Assembly (NCBI RefSeq): GCF_024139115.2
Contig: NC_085139.1
Location: forward strand, 67,003,203 to 67,067,202
Direction: 5' to 3'
DNA: 64,000 bases
Origin: Armigeres subalbatus
Lineage: Eukaryota; Arthropoda; Insecta; Diptera; Culicidae
The notes under the pieces are model-generated. The model was given only the letters and a program-made list of their open reading frames with translations. It made no database searches and was not told the DNA's origin. Numbering within the stretch: position 1 is the first letter of the stretch; every line of letters begins with the position of its first letter. This document shows positions 1 to 11,679 of the stretch, piece after piece. The position numbers and the translations under genes are program-made.

Positions 1-3000
1 CTTGAGAAAGCCCTTCCAAGCTTCTGGAGGAGGCCTTTCCAAGCTTCTGGAGGAAGCCTTTCCAAGCTTCTGGAAGAAGCCTTTCCAAGCTTCTGGAGGA
101 AGCCTTTCCAAGCTTCTGGAGGAAACCTTTCGAAGCTTCTGGAGGAAGCCCTTCCAAGCTTCTGTAGGAAGCCTTTCCATGCTTCTGGAGGAAGCCTTTC
201 CAAGCTTCTGGAGGAAGCCTTTCCAAGCTTCTGGAGGAAGCCTTTCCAAGCTTCTGAAGGAAGCCTTTCCAAGCTACTGAAGGAAGCCTTTCCAAGCTTC
301 TCGAGGAAGCCTTTCCAAACTTCTGGAGGAAGCCTTTCCAAGCTTCTGAAGAAAGCCTTTCCAAGCTTCTGGAGGAAGCCTTTCCAAGCTTCTGGAGGAA
401 GCCTTTCCAAGCTTCTGGAAGAAGCCTTTCCAAGCTTCTGGAGGAAGCCTTTCCAAGCTTCTGGAGGAAGCTTTTCCAAGCTTCTGGAGGAAGCCTTTCC
501 AAGCTTCTGGAGGAAGCCTTTCCAAGCTTCTGGAGGAAGCCTTTCCAAGCTTCTGAAGGAAGCCTTTCCAAGCTTCTGAAGGAAGCCTTTCCAAGCTTCT
601 CGAGGAAGCCTTTCCAAGCTTCTCGAGGAAGCCTTTCCAAGCTTCTCGAGGAAGCCTTTCCAAGCTTCTGGAGGAAGCCTTTCCAAGCTTCTGGAGGAAG
701 CCTTTCCAAGCTTCTGGAGGAAGCATTTCCAAGCTTCTGGGGGAAGCCTTTCCAAACTTCTGGAGGAAGCCTGTCCAAGCTTCTGGAGGAAGCCTTTCCA
801 AGCTTCTGGAGGAAGCCTTTCCAAGCTTCTGGAGGAAGCCTTTCCAAGCTTCTGGAGGAAGCCTTTCCAAGCTTCTGGAGGAAGCCTTTCCAAGCTTCTA
901 GAGGAAGCTTTTCCAAGCTACTGAAAAAAGATTTTCAAAGCTTCTAGAGGAAACCTTTCCAAGCTTCTGGAGGAAGCCTTTCCAAGCTTCTGGAAGAAAC
1001 CTTGCCAAGCTTTTGAAGAAAGCCTTGCTAAGCTTCTGGAGGAACCCTTTCCAAGCATCTGGAGGAAGCTTTTCAAAGCTTCTGAAGCAAGCCTTTCCAG
1101 GCTTTTGGAGAAAACCTTTACAAGCTTTTGGAGGAAGCCTGTCTAAGCTTCTGGAGGAAGCCTTCCCAAGCTTCTGGAGGAAGCCTTTCCAAGCTTCTGG
1201 AGGAAGCCTTTCCAAACTTCTAGAGGAAGCATTTCCAAGCTTCAGGAGGAAAACTTTCCAAGCTTCTGGAGGAAGCCTTTCCAAGCTTCTGGAGCAAGCC
1301 TTTCCAAGCTTCTGGAGGAAGCCTTTTCAAGCTTCTGGAGGAAGCGTTTCCAAGCTTCTGGAGGAAGCCTCTCCAAGCTTCTGGAGAAAGTCTTTCCAAG
1401 CTTCTGGAGGAAGCCTTTCCAAGCTTCTGGAGAAAGCCCTTCCAAGCTTCTGAAGGAAGCCTTTCCAAGCTTCCGGAGGAAGCCTTTTCAAGCTTCTGGA
1501 GGGAGCCTTTTCAAGCTTCTGGAGGGAGCCTTTCAAAGCTTCTAGAGGAAGCCTTTCCAAGCTTCTGGAGGAAGCCTTTCCAACCTTCTGGAGGAAGCCT
1601 TTCCAAGTTTCTGGAAGAAGCCTTTCCAAGCTTCTGGAGGAAGCCTTTCCAAGCTTCTGGAGGAAGCCTTTCCAAGCTTTTGGAGGAAGCCTTTCCAAGC
1701 TTCTGGAGGAAGCCTTTCCAAGCTTCTGGAGGAAGCCTTTCCAAGCTTCTGGAGGAAGCCTTTCCAAGCTTCTGGAGGAAGCCTTTCCAAGCTTCTGGAG
1801 GAAGCCTTTCCAAGCTTCTGGAGGAAGCCTTTCCAAGCTTCTGGAGGAAGCCTTTCCAAGATTCTGGAGAAAGCCTTTCCAAGCTTCTGGAGTAAGCCTT
1901 TGCAAGCTTCTGGAGGAAGCCTCTCCAAGCTTCTGGAGGAAGCCTTTCCAAGCTTCTGGAGGAAGCCTTTCCAAGCTTCTGAAGGAAGCCTTTCCAAGCT
2001 TTTGGAGGAAGCCTTTCCAAGCTTCTGGAGGGAGCTTTTCCAAGCTTCTGGAGGAAGCCTTTCCAAGCTTCTGGAGGACGTCTTTCCAAGCTTTTGGAGG
2101 AAGCCTTTCCAAACTTCTGGAGGAAGCCTTTCCAAGCTTCTGGAGGAAGCCTCCCCAAGCTTCTGGAGGAAGCCTCCCCAAGCTTCTGGAGGAAGCCTTT
2201 CCAAGCTTCTGGAGGAAGCCTTCCCAAGCTTCTGGAAGAAGCCTTTTCAAGCTTCTGGAGGAAGCCTCTCCAAGTTTCTGGAGGAAGCCCTTCCAAACTT
2301 CTGGAGGAAGTCTTTTCAAACTTCTGGAGGAAGCCTTTCTAAGCTTCTGGAGGAAGCCTTTCCAAGCTTCTGGAGGAAGCCTTTCCAAGATTCTGGAGAA
2401 AGCCTTTCCAAGCTTTTGGAGGAAGCCTTTCCAAGCTTCTGGAGGGAGCCTTTCCAAGCTTCTGGAGGACGTCTTTCCAAGCTTCTGGAGGACGTCTTTC
2501 CAAGCTTTTGGAGGAAGCCTTTCCATGCTTCTGGAGGACGTCTTTCCAAGCTTTTGGAGGAAGCCTTTTCAAACTTCTGGAGGAAGCCTTTCCAAGCTTC
2601 TGGAGGAAGCCTTTCCAAGCTTCTGGAGGAAGCCTTTCCAAGCTTCTGAAGGAAGCCTTTCCAAGCTTTTGGAGGAAGCCTTTCCAAGCTTCTGGAGGGA
2701 GCCTTTCCAAGCTTCTGGAGGAAGCCTTTCCAAGCTTCTGGAGGACGTCTTTCCAAGCTTTTGGAGGAAGCCTTTCCAAACTTCTGGAGGAAGCCTTTAC
2801 AAGCTTCTGGAGGAAGCCTGTCCAAGCTTCCGAAGGAAGCCTTTCCAAGATTCTGGAGAAAGCCTTTCCAAGCTTTTGGAGGAAGCCTTTCCAAGCTTCT
2901 GGAGGGAGCCTTTCCAAGCTTCTGGAGGACGTCTTTCCAAGCTTCTGGAGGACGTCTTTCCAAGCTTTTGGAGGAAGCCTTTCCATGCTTCTGGAGGACG

Positions 3001-4960
3001 TCTTTCCAAGCTTTTGGAGGAAGCCTTTTCAAACTTCTGGAGGAAGCCTTTCTAAGCTTCTGGAGGAAGCCTTTCCAAGCTTCTGGAGGAAGCCTTTCCA
3101 AGATTCTGGAGAAAGCCTTTCCAAGCTTCTGGAGTAAGCCTTTGCAAGCTTCTGGAGGAAGCCTCTCCAAGCTTCTGGAAGAAGCCTTTCCAAGCTTCTG
3201 AAGGAAGCCTTTCCAAGCTTTTGGAGGAAGCCTTTCCAAGCTTCTGGAGGGAGCCTTTCCAAGCTTCTGGAGGAAGCCTTTCCAAGCTTCTGGAGGACGT
3301 CTTTCCAAGCTTTTGGAGGAAGCCTTTCCAAACTTCTGGAGGAAGCCTTTCCAAGCTTCTGGAGGAAGCCTCCCCAAGCTTCTGGAGGAAGCCTCCCCAA
3401 GCTTCTGGAGGAAGCCTCCCCAAGCTTCTGGAGGAAGCCTTCCCAAGCTTCTGGAAGAAGCCTTTTCAAGCTTCTGGAGGAAGCCTCTCCAAGTTTGTGG
3501 AGGAAGCCCTTCCAAACTTCTGGAGGAAGTCTTTTCAAACTTCTGGAGGAAGCCTTTCTAAGCTTTTGGAGGAAGCCTTTTCATGCTTCTGGAGGAAGCC
3601 TTTCCAAGCTTCTGGAGGAAGCCTTTCCAAGCTTCTGGAGGAAGCCTTTCCAAGCTTCTGGAGGAAGCCTTTCCAAACTTCTGGAAGAAGCCTTTCCAAG
3701 ATTCTGGAGCAAGCCTTTCCAAGCCTCTGGAGGAAGCCTTTCCAAGCTCCTGGAGGAAGCCCTTCCAAGCTTCTGAAGGAAGCCTTTCCAAGCTTCTGGA
3801 GGAAGCCTTTCCAAGCTTCTGGAGGAAGCCTTTCCAAACTTCTGGAAGAAGCCTTTCCAAGATTCTGGAGCAAGCCTTTCCAAGCTTTTGGAGGAAGCCT
3901 TTCCAAGCTCCTGGAGGAAGCCCTTCCAAGCTTCTGAAGGAAGCCTTTCCAAGCTTCTGGAGGAAGCCTTTCCAAGCTTCTGGATGTAGCCTTTCCAAGC
4001 TTCTGGAGGAAGCCTTTCCAAGCTTCTGGAGGAAGCCTTTCCAAGCTTCTGGAGGAAGCCTTTCCAAGCTTCTGGAGGAAGCCTTTCCAAGCTTCTGGAG
4101 GAAGCCTTTCCAAGCTTCTGGAGGAAGCCTTTCCAAGCTTCTGGAGGAAGCCTTTCCAAGCTTCTGGAGGAAGCCTTTCCAAGCTTCTGGAGGAAGCCTT
4201 TCCAAGCTTCTGGAGGAAGCCTTTCCAAGCTTATGAAGAAAGCCTTTTCCAAGCTTTTGGAGGAAGCCTTTCCAAGCTTCTGGAACAAGCTTTTCGAAGC
4301 TTCTGGAGGAAGCCTTTCCAAGCTTCTGGAGGAAGCCTTTCCAAGCTTCTGGAGGAAGCCTTTCCAAGCTTCTGGAGGAAGCCTTTCCAAGCTTCTGGAG
4401 GAAGTCTTTCCATGCTTCTGGGAAAAGCATTTGCAAGCTTCTGGAGGAAGCCTTTCCAAGCTTCTGGAGGAAGCCTTTCCAAGCTTCTGGAGGAAGCCAT
4501 TCCAAACTTCGGGGGGAAACCTTTCCAAGCTTCTGGAGGAAGGCTTTCCAAGCTTCTGGAGGAAGTCTTTCCGAGCTTCTTGGGGAAGCCTTTCCAAGCT
4601 TCAGGAGAAAGGCTTTTTAAGCTTCTGGAGGAAGGTTTTCTAAGGTTCTGGAGGAAGCCTTTCCAAGCTTCTGGAGGAAGCCTTTCCAAGCTTCAGGAGA
4701 AAGACATTCAAAGCTTTTGGAGGAAGGCTTTCTAAGCTTCTGGAGATAGCTTATCCAAGCTTGTGAAGGAAGCGCCTTCCCAAGTTTCAGGAGGAAACCT
4801 TTCCAAGCTTCTGGAGAAAGCCTTTCCAAGCTTCTGAAGAAGCTTCAGGATAAAGCCTTTCCAAGCTTCGGGAACAAGCCGTTTCAAGCTTTTAGATGAA
4901 GCTTTTTCCAGCTTCTGGGGAAAGCCTTTCAAAGCTTCTGGAAGAAGAACCCTTTTCAAG
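1..4960. repeat. 23-bp HindIII-site satellite array
   Basis: Tandem copies of a 23-bp unit (core AAGCTTCTGGAGGAAGCC followed by TTTCC) run from the window edge to about 4960, roughly 215 units with scattered substitutions; the last 400 bases are strongly diverged. The unit has no stop codon on either strand. Because 23 is not a multiple of 3, every frame cycles through the same 69-bp, 23-residue peptide repeat, which produces long open frames on both strands (up to 399 codons on the minus strand at 1327-2526 and 2316-3515). These overlap each other and start at arbitrary ATGs, so I treat them as artefacts rather than genes. The array continues beyond the left edge. Confidence 0.95.
2071..3570. 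repeat. Higher-order duplications inside the satellite
   Basis: Variant units recur in the same order at exact multiples of 23 bp. A marked run with GGACGTC variants and a TTCCATGCTT variant occurs at 2521 and again at 2981 (460 bp, 20 units). A run of GGACGTC followed by CCTCCCCAAGC variants occurs at 2071 and at 3290 (1219 bp, 53 units). A smaller repeat, with AAACTTCTGGAAGAAG followed by AAGATTCTGGAGCAAG, occurs at 3673 and 3834 (161 bp, 7 units). This shows block duplication within the array, as unequal crossover would give. Confidence 0.85.
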
Positions 4961-5179
4961 CTTCTGGAAAAATCTTCGGAATATCCACGGGAAACTCTTT
5001 GGTACTTTCAAGGGAAGGTCTCTGGAATTTCCACGAAAATCGGAACTTTGAAATAAATCTATGGAAAATTCTTCGAAGTTTCTGCAAGTTAAACGAAATT
5101 ATGATTTTTTTTTTTGGATTTGTTCGGAAATTTTTTTTATTGTTCATGAGAAATTTCTGAAAAATTCTACGAGAAATTG
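4961..5179. other. Decayed GGAA/TTTC-rich spacer
   Basis: AT-rich sequence with imperfect GGAATTTCC-like words; no gene is visible. Its texture resembles 6180-6440, so the GGCCGAA block between them may have been inserted into, or grown within, this sequence. Confidence 0.5.
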
Positions 5180-6160
5180 TCTAAAAATGAGAACGGCCGA
5201 ACTGGCCGAAAGTCATTTGGCCGAATTTCATTCGAGCAAATAATACGAAAAGCCGAAAATCATCTTGTCGGTCTCCATATAATTGAATTGAATGTTCATT
5301 CGAAACGGTTGTATCGGCTGATATCGGTTTTGGCTGAAAATGTCAACTGGCCGAAAGGGACATTAATCCGAAAGGGTTATTTGGCCGAAAAATCTGTTCA
5401 CCCTAACAATTCGTTTGTCCAAAATGGTCTTTGGGATGGATCTGCCGTTTGCCATTTTATGTAGTTTGGCCGAAATGGTCGTTTAGCAGAATGGGCCATT
5501 TGGCCGGACGGGTAAAACGGTCCAAAATTGGCTGAACGGGAAATATGACCAAAAATTCAACCCATTTAGCCAAACAAACATTTTGACCAATCGACATTTT
5601 GTCAACATTATCTATTCGGCCAAATCACTTTTTCTACCAAAGGATCAGTTCAGCTGAGCGACATTTTTGACTGTATGGTCACTAAATTACATTTGAAACT
5701 AGATGGCTTTTTCCGCAAAATAACCATTTCGGCCAAATGACATTTTCGGCCAGCTGGTTTTCGTCCTTTTCTGTTCCAAACGCAATGAAACGCGCTCTCG
5801 ATATACGGCCGAACTGGTAATTTGACTGAAAAATCATCATTTCGCCTTAAATGCCGTTTGGCTGAAATGGTCGTTTGACAGAAAGGGTCATTATGCTGAA
5901 AATGTCTTCTGGTCGAAAGGGACACGAGGACGAAAATTTCATAATCACGAATGTTGTGCTGTTTGGCCTAACATTTCTTCCTGACAAACGGGATTTTCTG
6001 CCATCTGCCATATTTTTGGCCAAAAACGAGCGGATGTTCATTTCGGTCGTTACCATTCGATCAGGTGGCTCGTGGCCTGCGACCAAACGAATACCTTTTG
6101 GCCAAACGACGACTGTTCGGAAATTTTATTTCAACGGGACATTCTTTGGATTATGACGTG
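5180..6160. repeat. Dispersed GGCCGAA short-repeat block
   Basis: Imperfect words of about 20-22 bp built on TTTGGCCGAAA plus GGGTCATT or GGGACATT recur throughout, in both orientations (for example near 5200-5225, 5345-5395, 5465-5520 and inverted near 5720-5760). The same word reappears at 33,190-34,470, 47,805-47,900 and 51,950-52,215, so it is a dispersed family. Small open frames here are by-products of the repeat. I know such repeats as common in Aedes DNA; their mechanism of spread is not evident from the sequence. Confidence 0.8.
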
Positions 6161-6517
6161 TTTTGACGAAAACATTTTATTAGAGTTTACACTAGAAGTT
6201 ATTCAAAATTTGCAAGTATTTTTACAATTTTCCATTGAAATTCTTTGGAATTTCCTCGGAAAATCCTTCCTAAATATAATGAACATTTACTCGGAATTTT
6301 AACGGGAATGTTTAGGAAATATCAAAGGAAGTTCTCTAAATTCCAACCGGATATATTTCGGGGAAATTTTCAAGGGATTTTTCTTAGGGATTTGCACGAG
6401 AAACACCTCCGAATCTTCAAGAATCTCCCTCCATACTTCCTATAACAATTCTTTGAATGTTTTTAAGAATATTAAAGTGAACATTATTTGATTTCAGAGT
6501 AATATTTCCCCTCATTT
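6161..6517. other. AT-rich decayed repeat, no gene
   Basis: Imperfect GGAATTTTC words similar to 4961-5179; nothing coding is recognised. Confidence 0.5.
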
Positions 6518-6886
6518 GTGGAATATGTCGTCAAACATATCTTTCCTGTTTCAACTAATTGTAGTATTATGGGTTACTTTGAGGTAATCGAATGCATAAC
6601 TGCTCATGATTTCGTCATATTTTTACCATTCCTACCCCAACGCAACGTGACGACTGCAACGATTGGTCGTCTCCCCCTTGTGGAAAACACGCATTCAATT
6701 GCGATTGTTCCCGGGCGGCAAGCGCATTCGGTCCATAATAATCACATTATTGTCATCCTCAAAGCGGGCGTTATAGAGCTATTCAACAGTAAAAACAAGT
6801 GCTTTCCAATCAAGACAACAGGAATAGCCTATTTAATCATCATGTCACTACGTTTCATTCATATGGACGGCTATTTATCAAAATGA
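6518..6886 (+). other. Unrecognised 122-codon open frame
   Basis: An ATG-to-stop open frame of 122 codons with no motif or family I recognise. It sits in AT-rich DNA between repeats, has no visible splice or promoter context, and its length is within what chance gives on this scale. I list it because it is the longest open frame between 5 and 11 kb; it may well be non-coding. Confidence 0.15.
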
Positions 6887-7218
6887 GCTCTATCTCGCTT
6901 TCCCCAAATGGAGCTTTATACTGCCTGTTTAATATTCCACAACACCGTTCCTAACTTATTTCCCACTATTACTGGTCGAAACGCGTGTGCAATAAATTGA
7001 ATTGCCGCATGGTCGACACCGCGCACTGCCGCGGTCACCACCGATAATCATTAAATAGATACAAACTAATAGCTGAATATTGAGTCATCGCCAGCAGGTT
7101 GGATGCAAAGATTGGGCAGGTGTGGCAAGAATATCGAAATCATTGTTTCTTCGATTTGATCGAATTCTCTGAATCGATTTCTTTGTTTACTTTGTATAAC
7201 TTTTCATATTCTATTTCA
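6887..7218. other. Non-coding, AT-rich
   Basis: No recognisable gene. Its last bases (7207-7219) are a pyrimidine-rich stretch ending TTTCAG, which could act as a splice acceptor for the open segment that follows. Confidence 0.4.
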
Positions 7219-7219
7219 G

Positions 7220-7410
7220 TTGATTCAAAATCAACTTTCCGTTATTTGCCACGTCTTCGTCAATATGCTTTTAAATGGTTGAGTCATGAAGACACAGTAG
7301 GAATGGTTGCCCCAGTCCCAGCCAGTCTTTCAGTTGATTCATTGAGAAATTTTATTGATTCTGGTCAACCACAGAATGGACAGCAACAGTCAATCCAATC
7401 GAAGACTTAG
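7220..7410 (+). other. Exon-like open segment after a splice-acceptor-like site
   Basis: Right after a TTCTATTTCAG stretch at about 7209-7219, an open frame of about 62 codons ends at a TAG at 7408-7410. Its translation contains LPRLRQYAFKWLSHEDTVG and a Gln-rich tail (QPQNGQQQSIQ), which looks more protein-like than the surrounding frames. The frame itself is open back to an ATG at 7099, but the upstream part is low-complexity and hydrophobic. I do not recognise the protein. It could be a terminal exon, a fragment of a pseudogene or chance. Confidence 0.25.
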
Positions 7411-7899
7411 TTCATTTGTATTCCATTTAACTTATCCGATTGTTTACACGTCGCGGAGGTTGTAAAATAATTCGTCTTGAATGAACAACCTCCTGACATT
7501 AATTTATTCATAAGAATTACGGAAAAATACCACCGGCGTTTGGTATTCTAAGCAACAAAATTAATTTCTGCGAATCGGAAGATTCGGTTTCTGAATAATT
7601 GCCCAATTCTAGACAGCTCGTATCTATCCACTATACATTTCCACTTATCGCTGTTTAACGCCTATAGATCCGATTTCAAACAAGGTATCAATTCGGATGG
7701 ATTGGAATGGAAAACAAGCCATTGAATGAATTTTTGGGTTAAACTCGTCATCATTCATATGGTCGTCACTGGCCAGTGACGGTATACACGCCTGACTGCA
7801 GACAGCAGTCGGTCGCTGTTTCCACGCATTGTGTGTGGATGGAGTGGGCGATGCAGTCCATTAGTTCTCACCGTGAAGTCGCATAAAGTATAAGCATAT
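7411..7899. other. No gene seen; contains a 16-bp perfect palindrome
   Basis: Non-coding sequence. At 7765-7780 lies the perfect palindrome GTCACTGGCCAGTGAC. Nothing else is recognised. Confidence 0.5.
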
Positions 7900-8100
7900 G
7901 CGGTATTTCGAAAAATTTCGTTTCAGGTGGTTCGAAACGAAATTCCGCGGAATTTCGCGGAATTTGAGCATGGCGAAATCTGATTTCTTGATTTCGTTTC
8001 GATTCGTAAAATTACAAAAATTTCGCTAGAAAAAACTAGCTTCTAACGAAATTTAACGGAATTCCGCGGAATTTCGAAACGAATTTAAACTAATCCATAC
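7900..8100. repeat. TTTCG / AATTCCGCGGAATTTCG palindromic repeat patch
   Basis: The palindromic word AAATTCCGCGGAATTTCG and runs of TTTCG or TTTCGTTTCG recur (near 7935-7965 and 8040-8085). A related patch lies at 11,680-11,860. No coding content. Confidence 0.65.
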
Positions 8101-8390
8101 TTTATATCATAAAAAAATTTTGGCTGCGCCGCTGAACAAAATCGTTAAGTTGTTTTCAAAACTTTAGGTTATACAAATTTTTCGATTAACGCTCACTCAC
8201 CCCATTCTTAGTCGACAAATACGTAAGTAGTTTTCTTCTATAAAACGTCTTCAGTGTTTCCATGATTAAAATTTTGTGATATTTTTTTACTATTTGCACA
8301 ATATGAATGCGGAATGATCGCGTAGCAGACCAGTGTGCAATCGATCGTGTTGATGCTGATCGCGCCAGCTAGTGTGGGAGAACGCGAAGA
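8101..8390. other. Non-coding
   Basis: AT-rich; no gene or repeat recognised apart from short ATCGATCGTGTTG words that recur near 10,388. Confidence 0.4.
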
Positions 8391-8398
8391 GATAAAAC

Positions 8399-10343
8399 CA
8401 TTGGCGTAACTAATGGAAAGTTCTAGGGGGGTCTAACTTTTTTTTAAATTATTTCTACTTTTTCACTCAAAACAATTAAGTTTTCGTTTTCGTTCAATGC
8501 TCAAAACAACTAGTAGGGGAAATGTTCCGATCTCCATCTCACTGTACATATATCCATCTCATCGCTAAACAAAGAAATACGGCACCAAATTCGTCGCTTC
8601 TTTTTGTCAACATGCGTGCTCACTGCTGAAAAAAATCACAATAATAATAAACAAACCAAATTCCTTTCCATTGCTTTGTTTTTGATTGGACGGAAATAGG
8701 AGCTATGAGATGAAGTGGCGAACCGTTCCCCTATATATTGTTCGCAAGTTGGCCGACCAAACAAACATTGACATATTTACATACAACACATCCATTGACG
8801 ACTTGAACATTATAAATTATGGTCCACGACACTCAGCCTATAAAAAAAGAAAAGTCGTAAAAAAATCATACGAGCCTTAGCAAAGCAAAATTGGATTGGA
8901 TTGGAAATTGGATTTGTGGATTTTTATAATCCATCCAACAGCATTCCAAGTTCTTTCTCATCAAAATTTAAATTACCTCTCTTTAAAATCTGAGTGGTTT
9001 GCCAAAACTTTGTCGAAAATAAAGAAGCCTAAATTGTTGACTGAAAATTTAAAATTTTCAAGAAATAGCAGCATTACGAAATCCCTAAAACACTTTACCA
9101 GAGAAATCGGAAATGCCTGAATTGGATAGATGCATATGGAATCAATACCAAATTTTCAAAACGACGTATCTGCTTTTGTAAAGAAATATTGAAACGACGA
9201 TTTGGCGATTCTGATAGCACTCCCAAGCAAACCAACAGCATCAACGCGTAGCAGGAGCCTTCGCCTACGTGTTGATAGGGTTGATTTGCGTGGGAGTGCT
9301 ATCAGAATCGCCAAATCGACGTTTGAATCTTTGTTTACGAAGGCAGATAAGTCATTTTGAAAATTTGGTATTGAAATATTGTATCACATTTTTGATTCTG
9401 CGCCTTATAGGTTTATTTTAAAAAGCATGAGATCATAATTGTTTTCCACAAAACTTCAAGAAAACTTGAAATTTTTTAAATATTGCTCATTTGCTGAGAA
9501 ATTTGATTGATAAAATCAGGATTTGCTTGAAATTCTTTGGTCATCTAAGCATGCTAAAGTCTTCAAGCCAAATAGATCATCATACGTTGATATAATTTAA
9601 AAAGATTGCCAAATTGGCAAAGGCTTAGTTTCATGTTCTTGACAAATAATCATGTTCAGACAAATACAAAAAATTCTGATGATGAACACAATCCTGAGAC
9701 CTATAACGTCCTGTAAAAATTTTCAACTACACAATACAATATATTATGTATCTGATTCTGTTATAAATTTCTAACAGAATATGTTATCTTTGTGATAAAA
9801 CTGTAGTATAATTTGAAATCTTTTTGTTTAAAGTAGTGTTATTTTTTATATAAATTTAGATCTTTTAACAACATCCTGCATCACATTTGTTACAAATTTT
9901 GTTGAAGAAATTTGCAACATAATAACGTATGTTGATATAATTTTGATATGGCCTTTATCATGAGGCATAGCCCCCGAATCAGTTCATTATCGCAACAGAT
10001 TCCTAAAAACGTCTCTCACGGTATACCACCTATCTAGAGAGTATACAGACATAAAAGTGAAAGATTTTGTCTTTCTCCTTTGGATTCAAACCCTGTGGTT
10101 TTCAAAAATAAAAAAATAAATGTTTTTTGGTCCTGAATTATTCGAAATTCAAAAACCTGAAACCAAAAACAGATTCAACAGATTTGAAAAGAGAGAAGAT
10201 GATTAAAATTCATTATCTGTAGTTAAGCTCAGACAGCTAGATATGTGCAATACTTATGCGAAGTAGCAAAAATTCTAGCGGGGGGCTATTTGGATCCTAG
10301 TTGGGCCTATAGCCCCCCTAGCCCACCTGTAGTTACGCCAATG
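8399..10343. mobile_element. Non-autonomous hAT-like DNA transposon
   Basis: A 1945-bp element bounded by inverted ends CATTGGCGTAACTA (8399-8412) and TAGTTACGCCAATG (10,330-10,343), with the subterminal word CTAGGGGGG also shared near both ends. It is flanked by a perfect 8-bp target duplication, GATAAAAC, at 8391-8398 and 10,344-10,351. Eight-base duplications and CA-starting GGCGTAAC ends fit the hAT superfamily. No transposase frame is visible; the two small open frames inside (64 and 74 codons near 8686-9120) are unrecognised and AT-rich. It carries a nested palindrome at 9142-9374. Confidence 0.85.
9142..9374. mobile_element. Nested foldback element / long palindrome
   Basis: A 233-bp inverted repeat with arms of over 100 bp. 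The outer arms are TCAATACCAAATTTTCAAAA (9142-9161) and its exact complement at 9355-9374, and the inner arms share GATTCTGATAGCACTCCCA. The centre is near 9258. It lies inside the hAT-like element, so it is either a later insertion or an internal palindrome of that family. No clear target duplication was found. Confidence 0.8.
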
Positions 10344-10351
10344 GATAAAAC

Positions 10352-11118
10352 TAATGTCTGCATCAAAGAGCACAAAATTATTTAGTGCGAAATCGATCGT
10401 GTTGTAGAAGATTATTAAACGAAGCACATTGATCTTGCGTTGGATTGATTTGAAACACAGTTTTCACCTTCTTGTTTTCAAAATAATTTCGTTTACAATA
10501 ATTATTTTGACGCTTACCAAGGGGTTTCACATGAATTACCTTCTCAACTAACCAACGATTCCTTTTCCGTAGCGCTCACGGAGATACAGAGCATACCTCG
10601 TCTTTTAAAACAATGAGTGTTAAACTAATTTTACTCTCCTAATACGAAATTGACTATAAGCACCGTTATTTACCAGTATCGTTATTGTTCATGAATTGAA
10701 AACTCCGAAGCAAGTATAAAATAAGAATAACTTTTTTGTATCCCAAGAATATTATTTAATTGGTGAGCTATGCATATTTGCTGTTTCTCGACCAATCATG
10801 ATTAGCAGCTACGACGTGTACAGTTAAGGAACGTTATTAAGCTCTTCTTCGACTATTTGCACAATATGTGAAGAACATTGCAGATTTGTGGGCATTTCTA
10901 GATCTACGCATGGAATTTGCAAAAAAAATCCAGAACGGGTTGAAAGATCATTAAAATTGCTGAAAATTCTTTACTTATGATTGCTTTTATCACACACTGA
11001 CCATAACAGCTGTTCTCATCTGCCAAGGACACACACACAATAGATCAGTTTGTCGAGCTGACTGTATATAAGACTATCAGGCTGTGAAATGCACATGATT
11101 CTTCTAGTGAGCAAATGT
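10352..11118. other. Non-coding, AT-rich
   Basis: No gene or recognisable element. The open frames on the minus strand near 11,016-11,279 are low-complexity and overlap the MITE fragment that follows. Confidence 0.45.
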
Positions 11119-11190
11119 ATGCTATACATGTAGACGAGGAATAAGAAGGAATAAATTTTAGCAGACACACCCTTTTCAAATGTTGATCTA
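11119..11190. mobile_element. Half copy of the 136-bp hairpin MITE
   Basis: This segment (ATGTAGACGA, then AGAAGGAATAAATTTT, then CTTTTCAAATGTTGATC) matches the right half of the hairpin element at 13,552-13,687 with several differences. It is therefore a partial, older member of the same family. Confidence 0.65.
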
Positions 11191-11679
11191 GTAATATTAA
11201 TTCTATATCTGCGTATACGCCTGACAGATGTGGATACATACTTAAGTATCCCACTAAATAAAAAAATAAATCTAAGCATTCGTTTTCAAATTTTGACTAA
11301 GTCAATACTGTAAAACCACGCTGACAAGATAATATGAAGCATGCTTCAGCATAATTACATAATTCTTAAGTGAACTAAGGTTTTAAACGAAATTTGAATC
11401 CATATATGAAAAATCCCACAATTTCTTTATTTTTATATACTTTATATAAAACTGATATAAAATTGATCAGATTCAGGAGCACACGCTCCACGATGAATTC
11501 CTATGAAAGCGGCACAAATGCTGGGGTATTGCCTTATCGCCAATGGTATATGCGGCGAGAATGTGGCGATTTATCACAGATTGCCTCTTAAGTTATTATA
11601 ACTCTTTTGGTCGCAAACAATTATTCGACTTCGAAAAAGTGAAATCAGAATTGCCTACGTAATGTAAAACCAATTCAAT
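11191..11679. other. Non-coding, AT-rich
   Basis: No gene, RNA or repeat recognised. Confidence 0.4.

Noticed and set aside
1327..3515. Long minus-strand open frames of 399 codons in the satellite
   Set aside because: They overlap other long frames on both strands, encode the same 23-residue repeat and exist only because the 23-bp unit lacks stops.
7220..7300. Resemblance of LPRLRQYAFKW to the nuclear factor I N-terminal LPHVRAFAYTW
   Set aside because: A short pattern of hydrophobic and aromatic spacing only; the residues after it do not follow the family.
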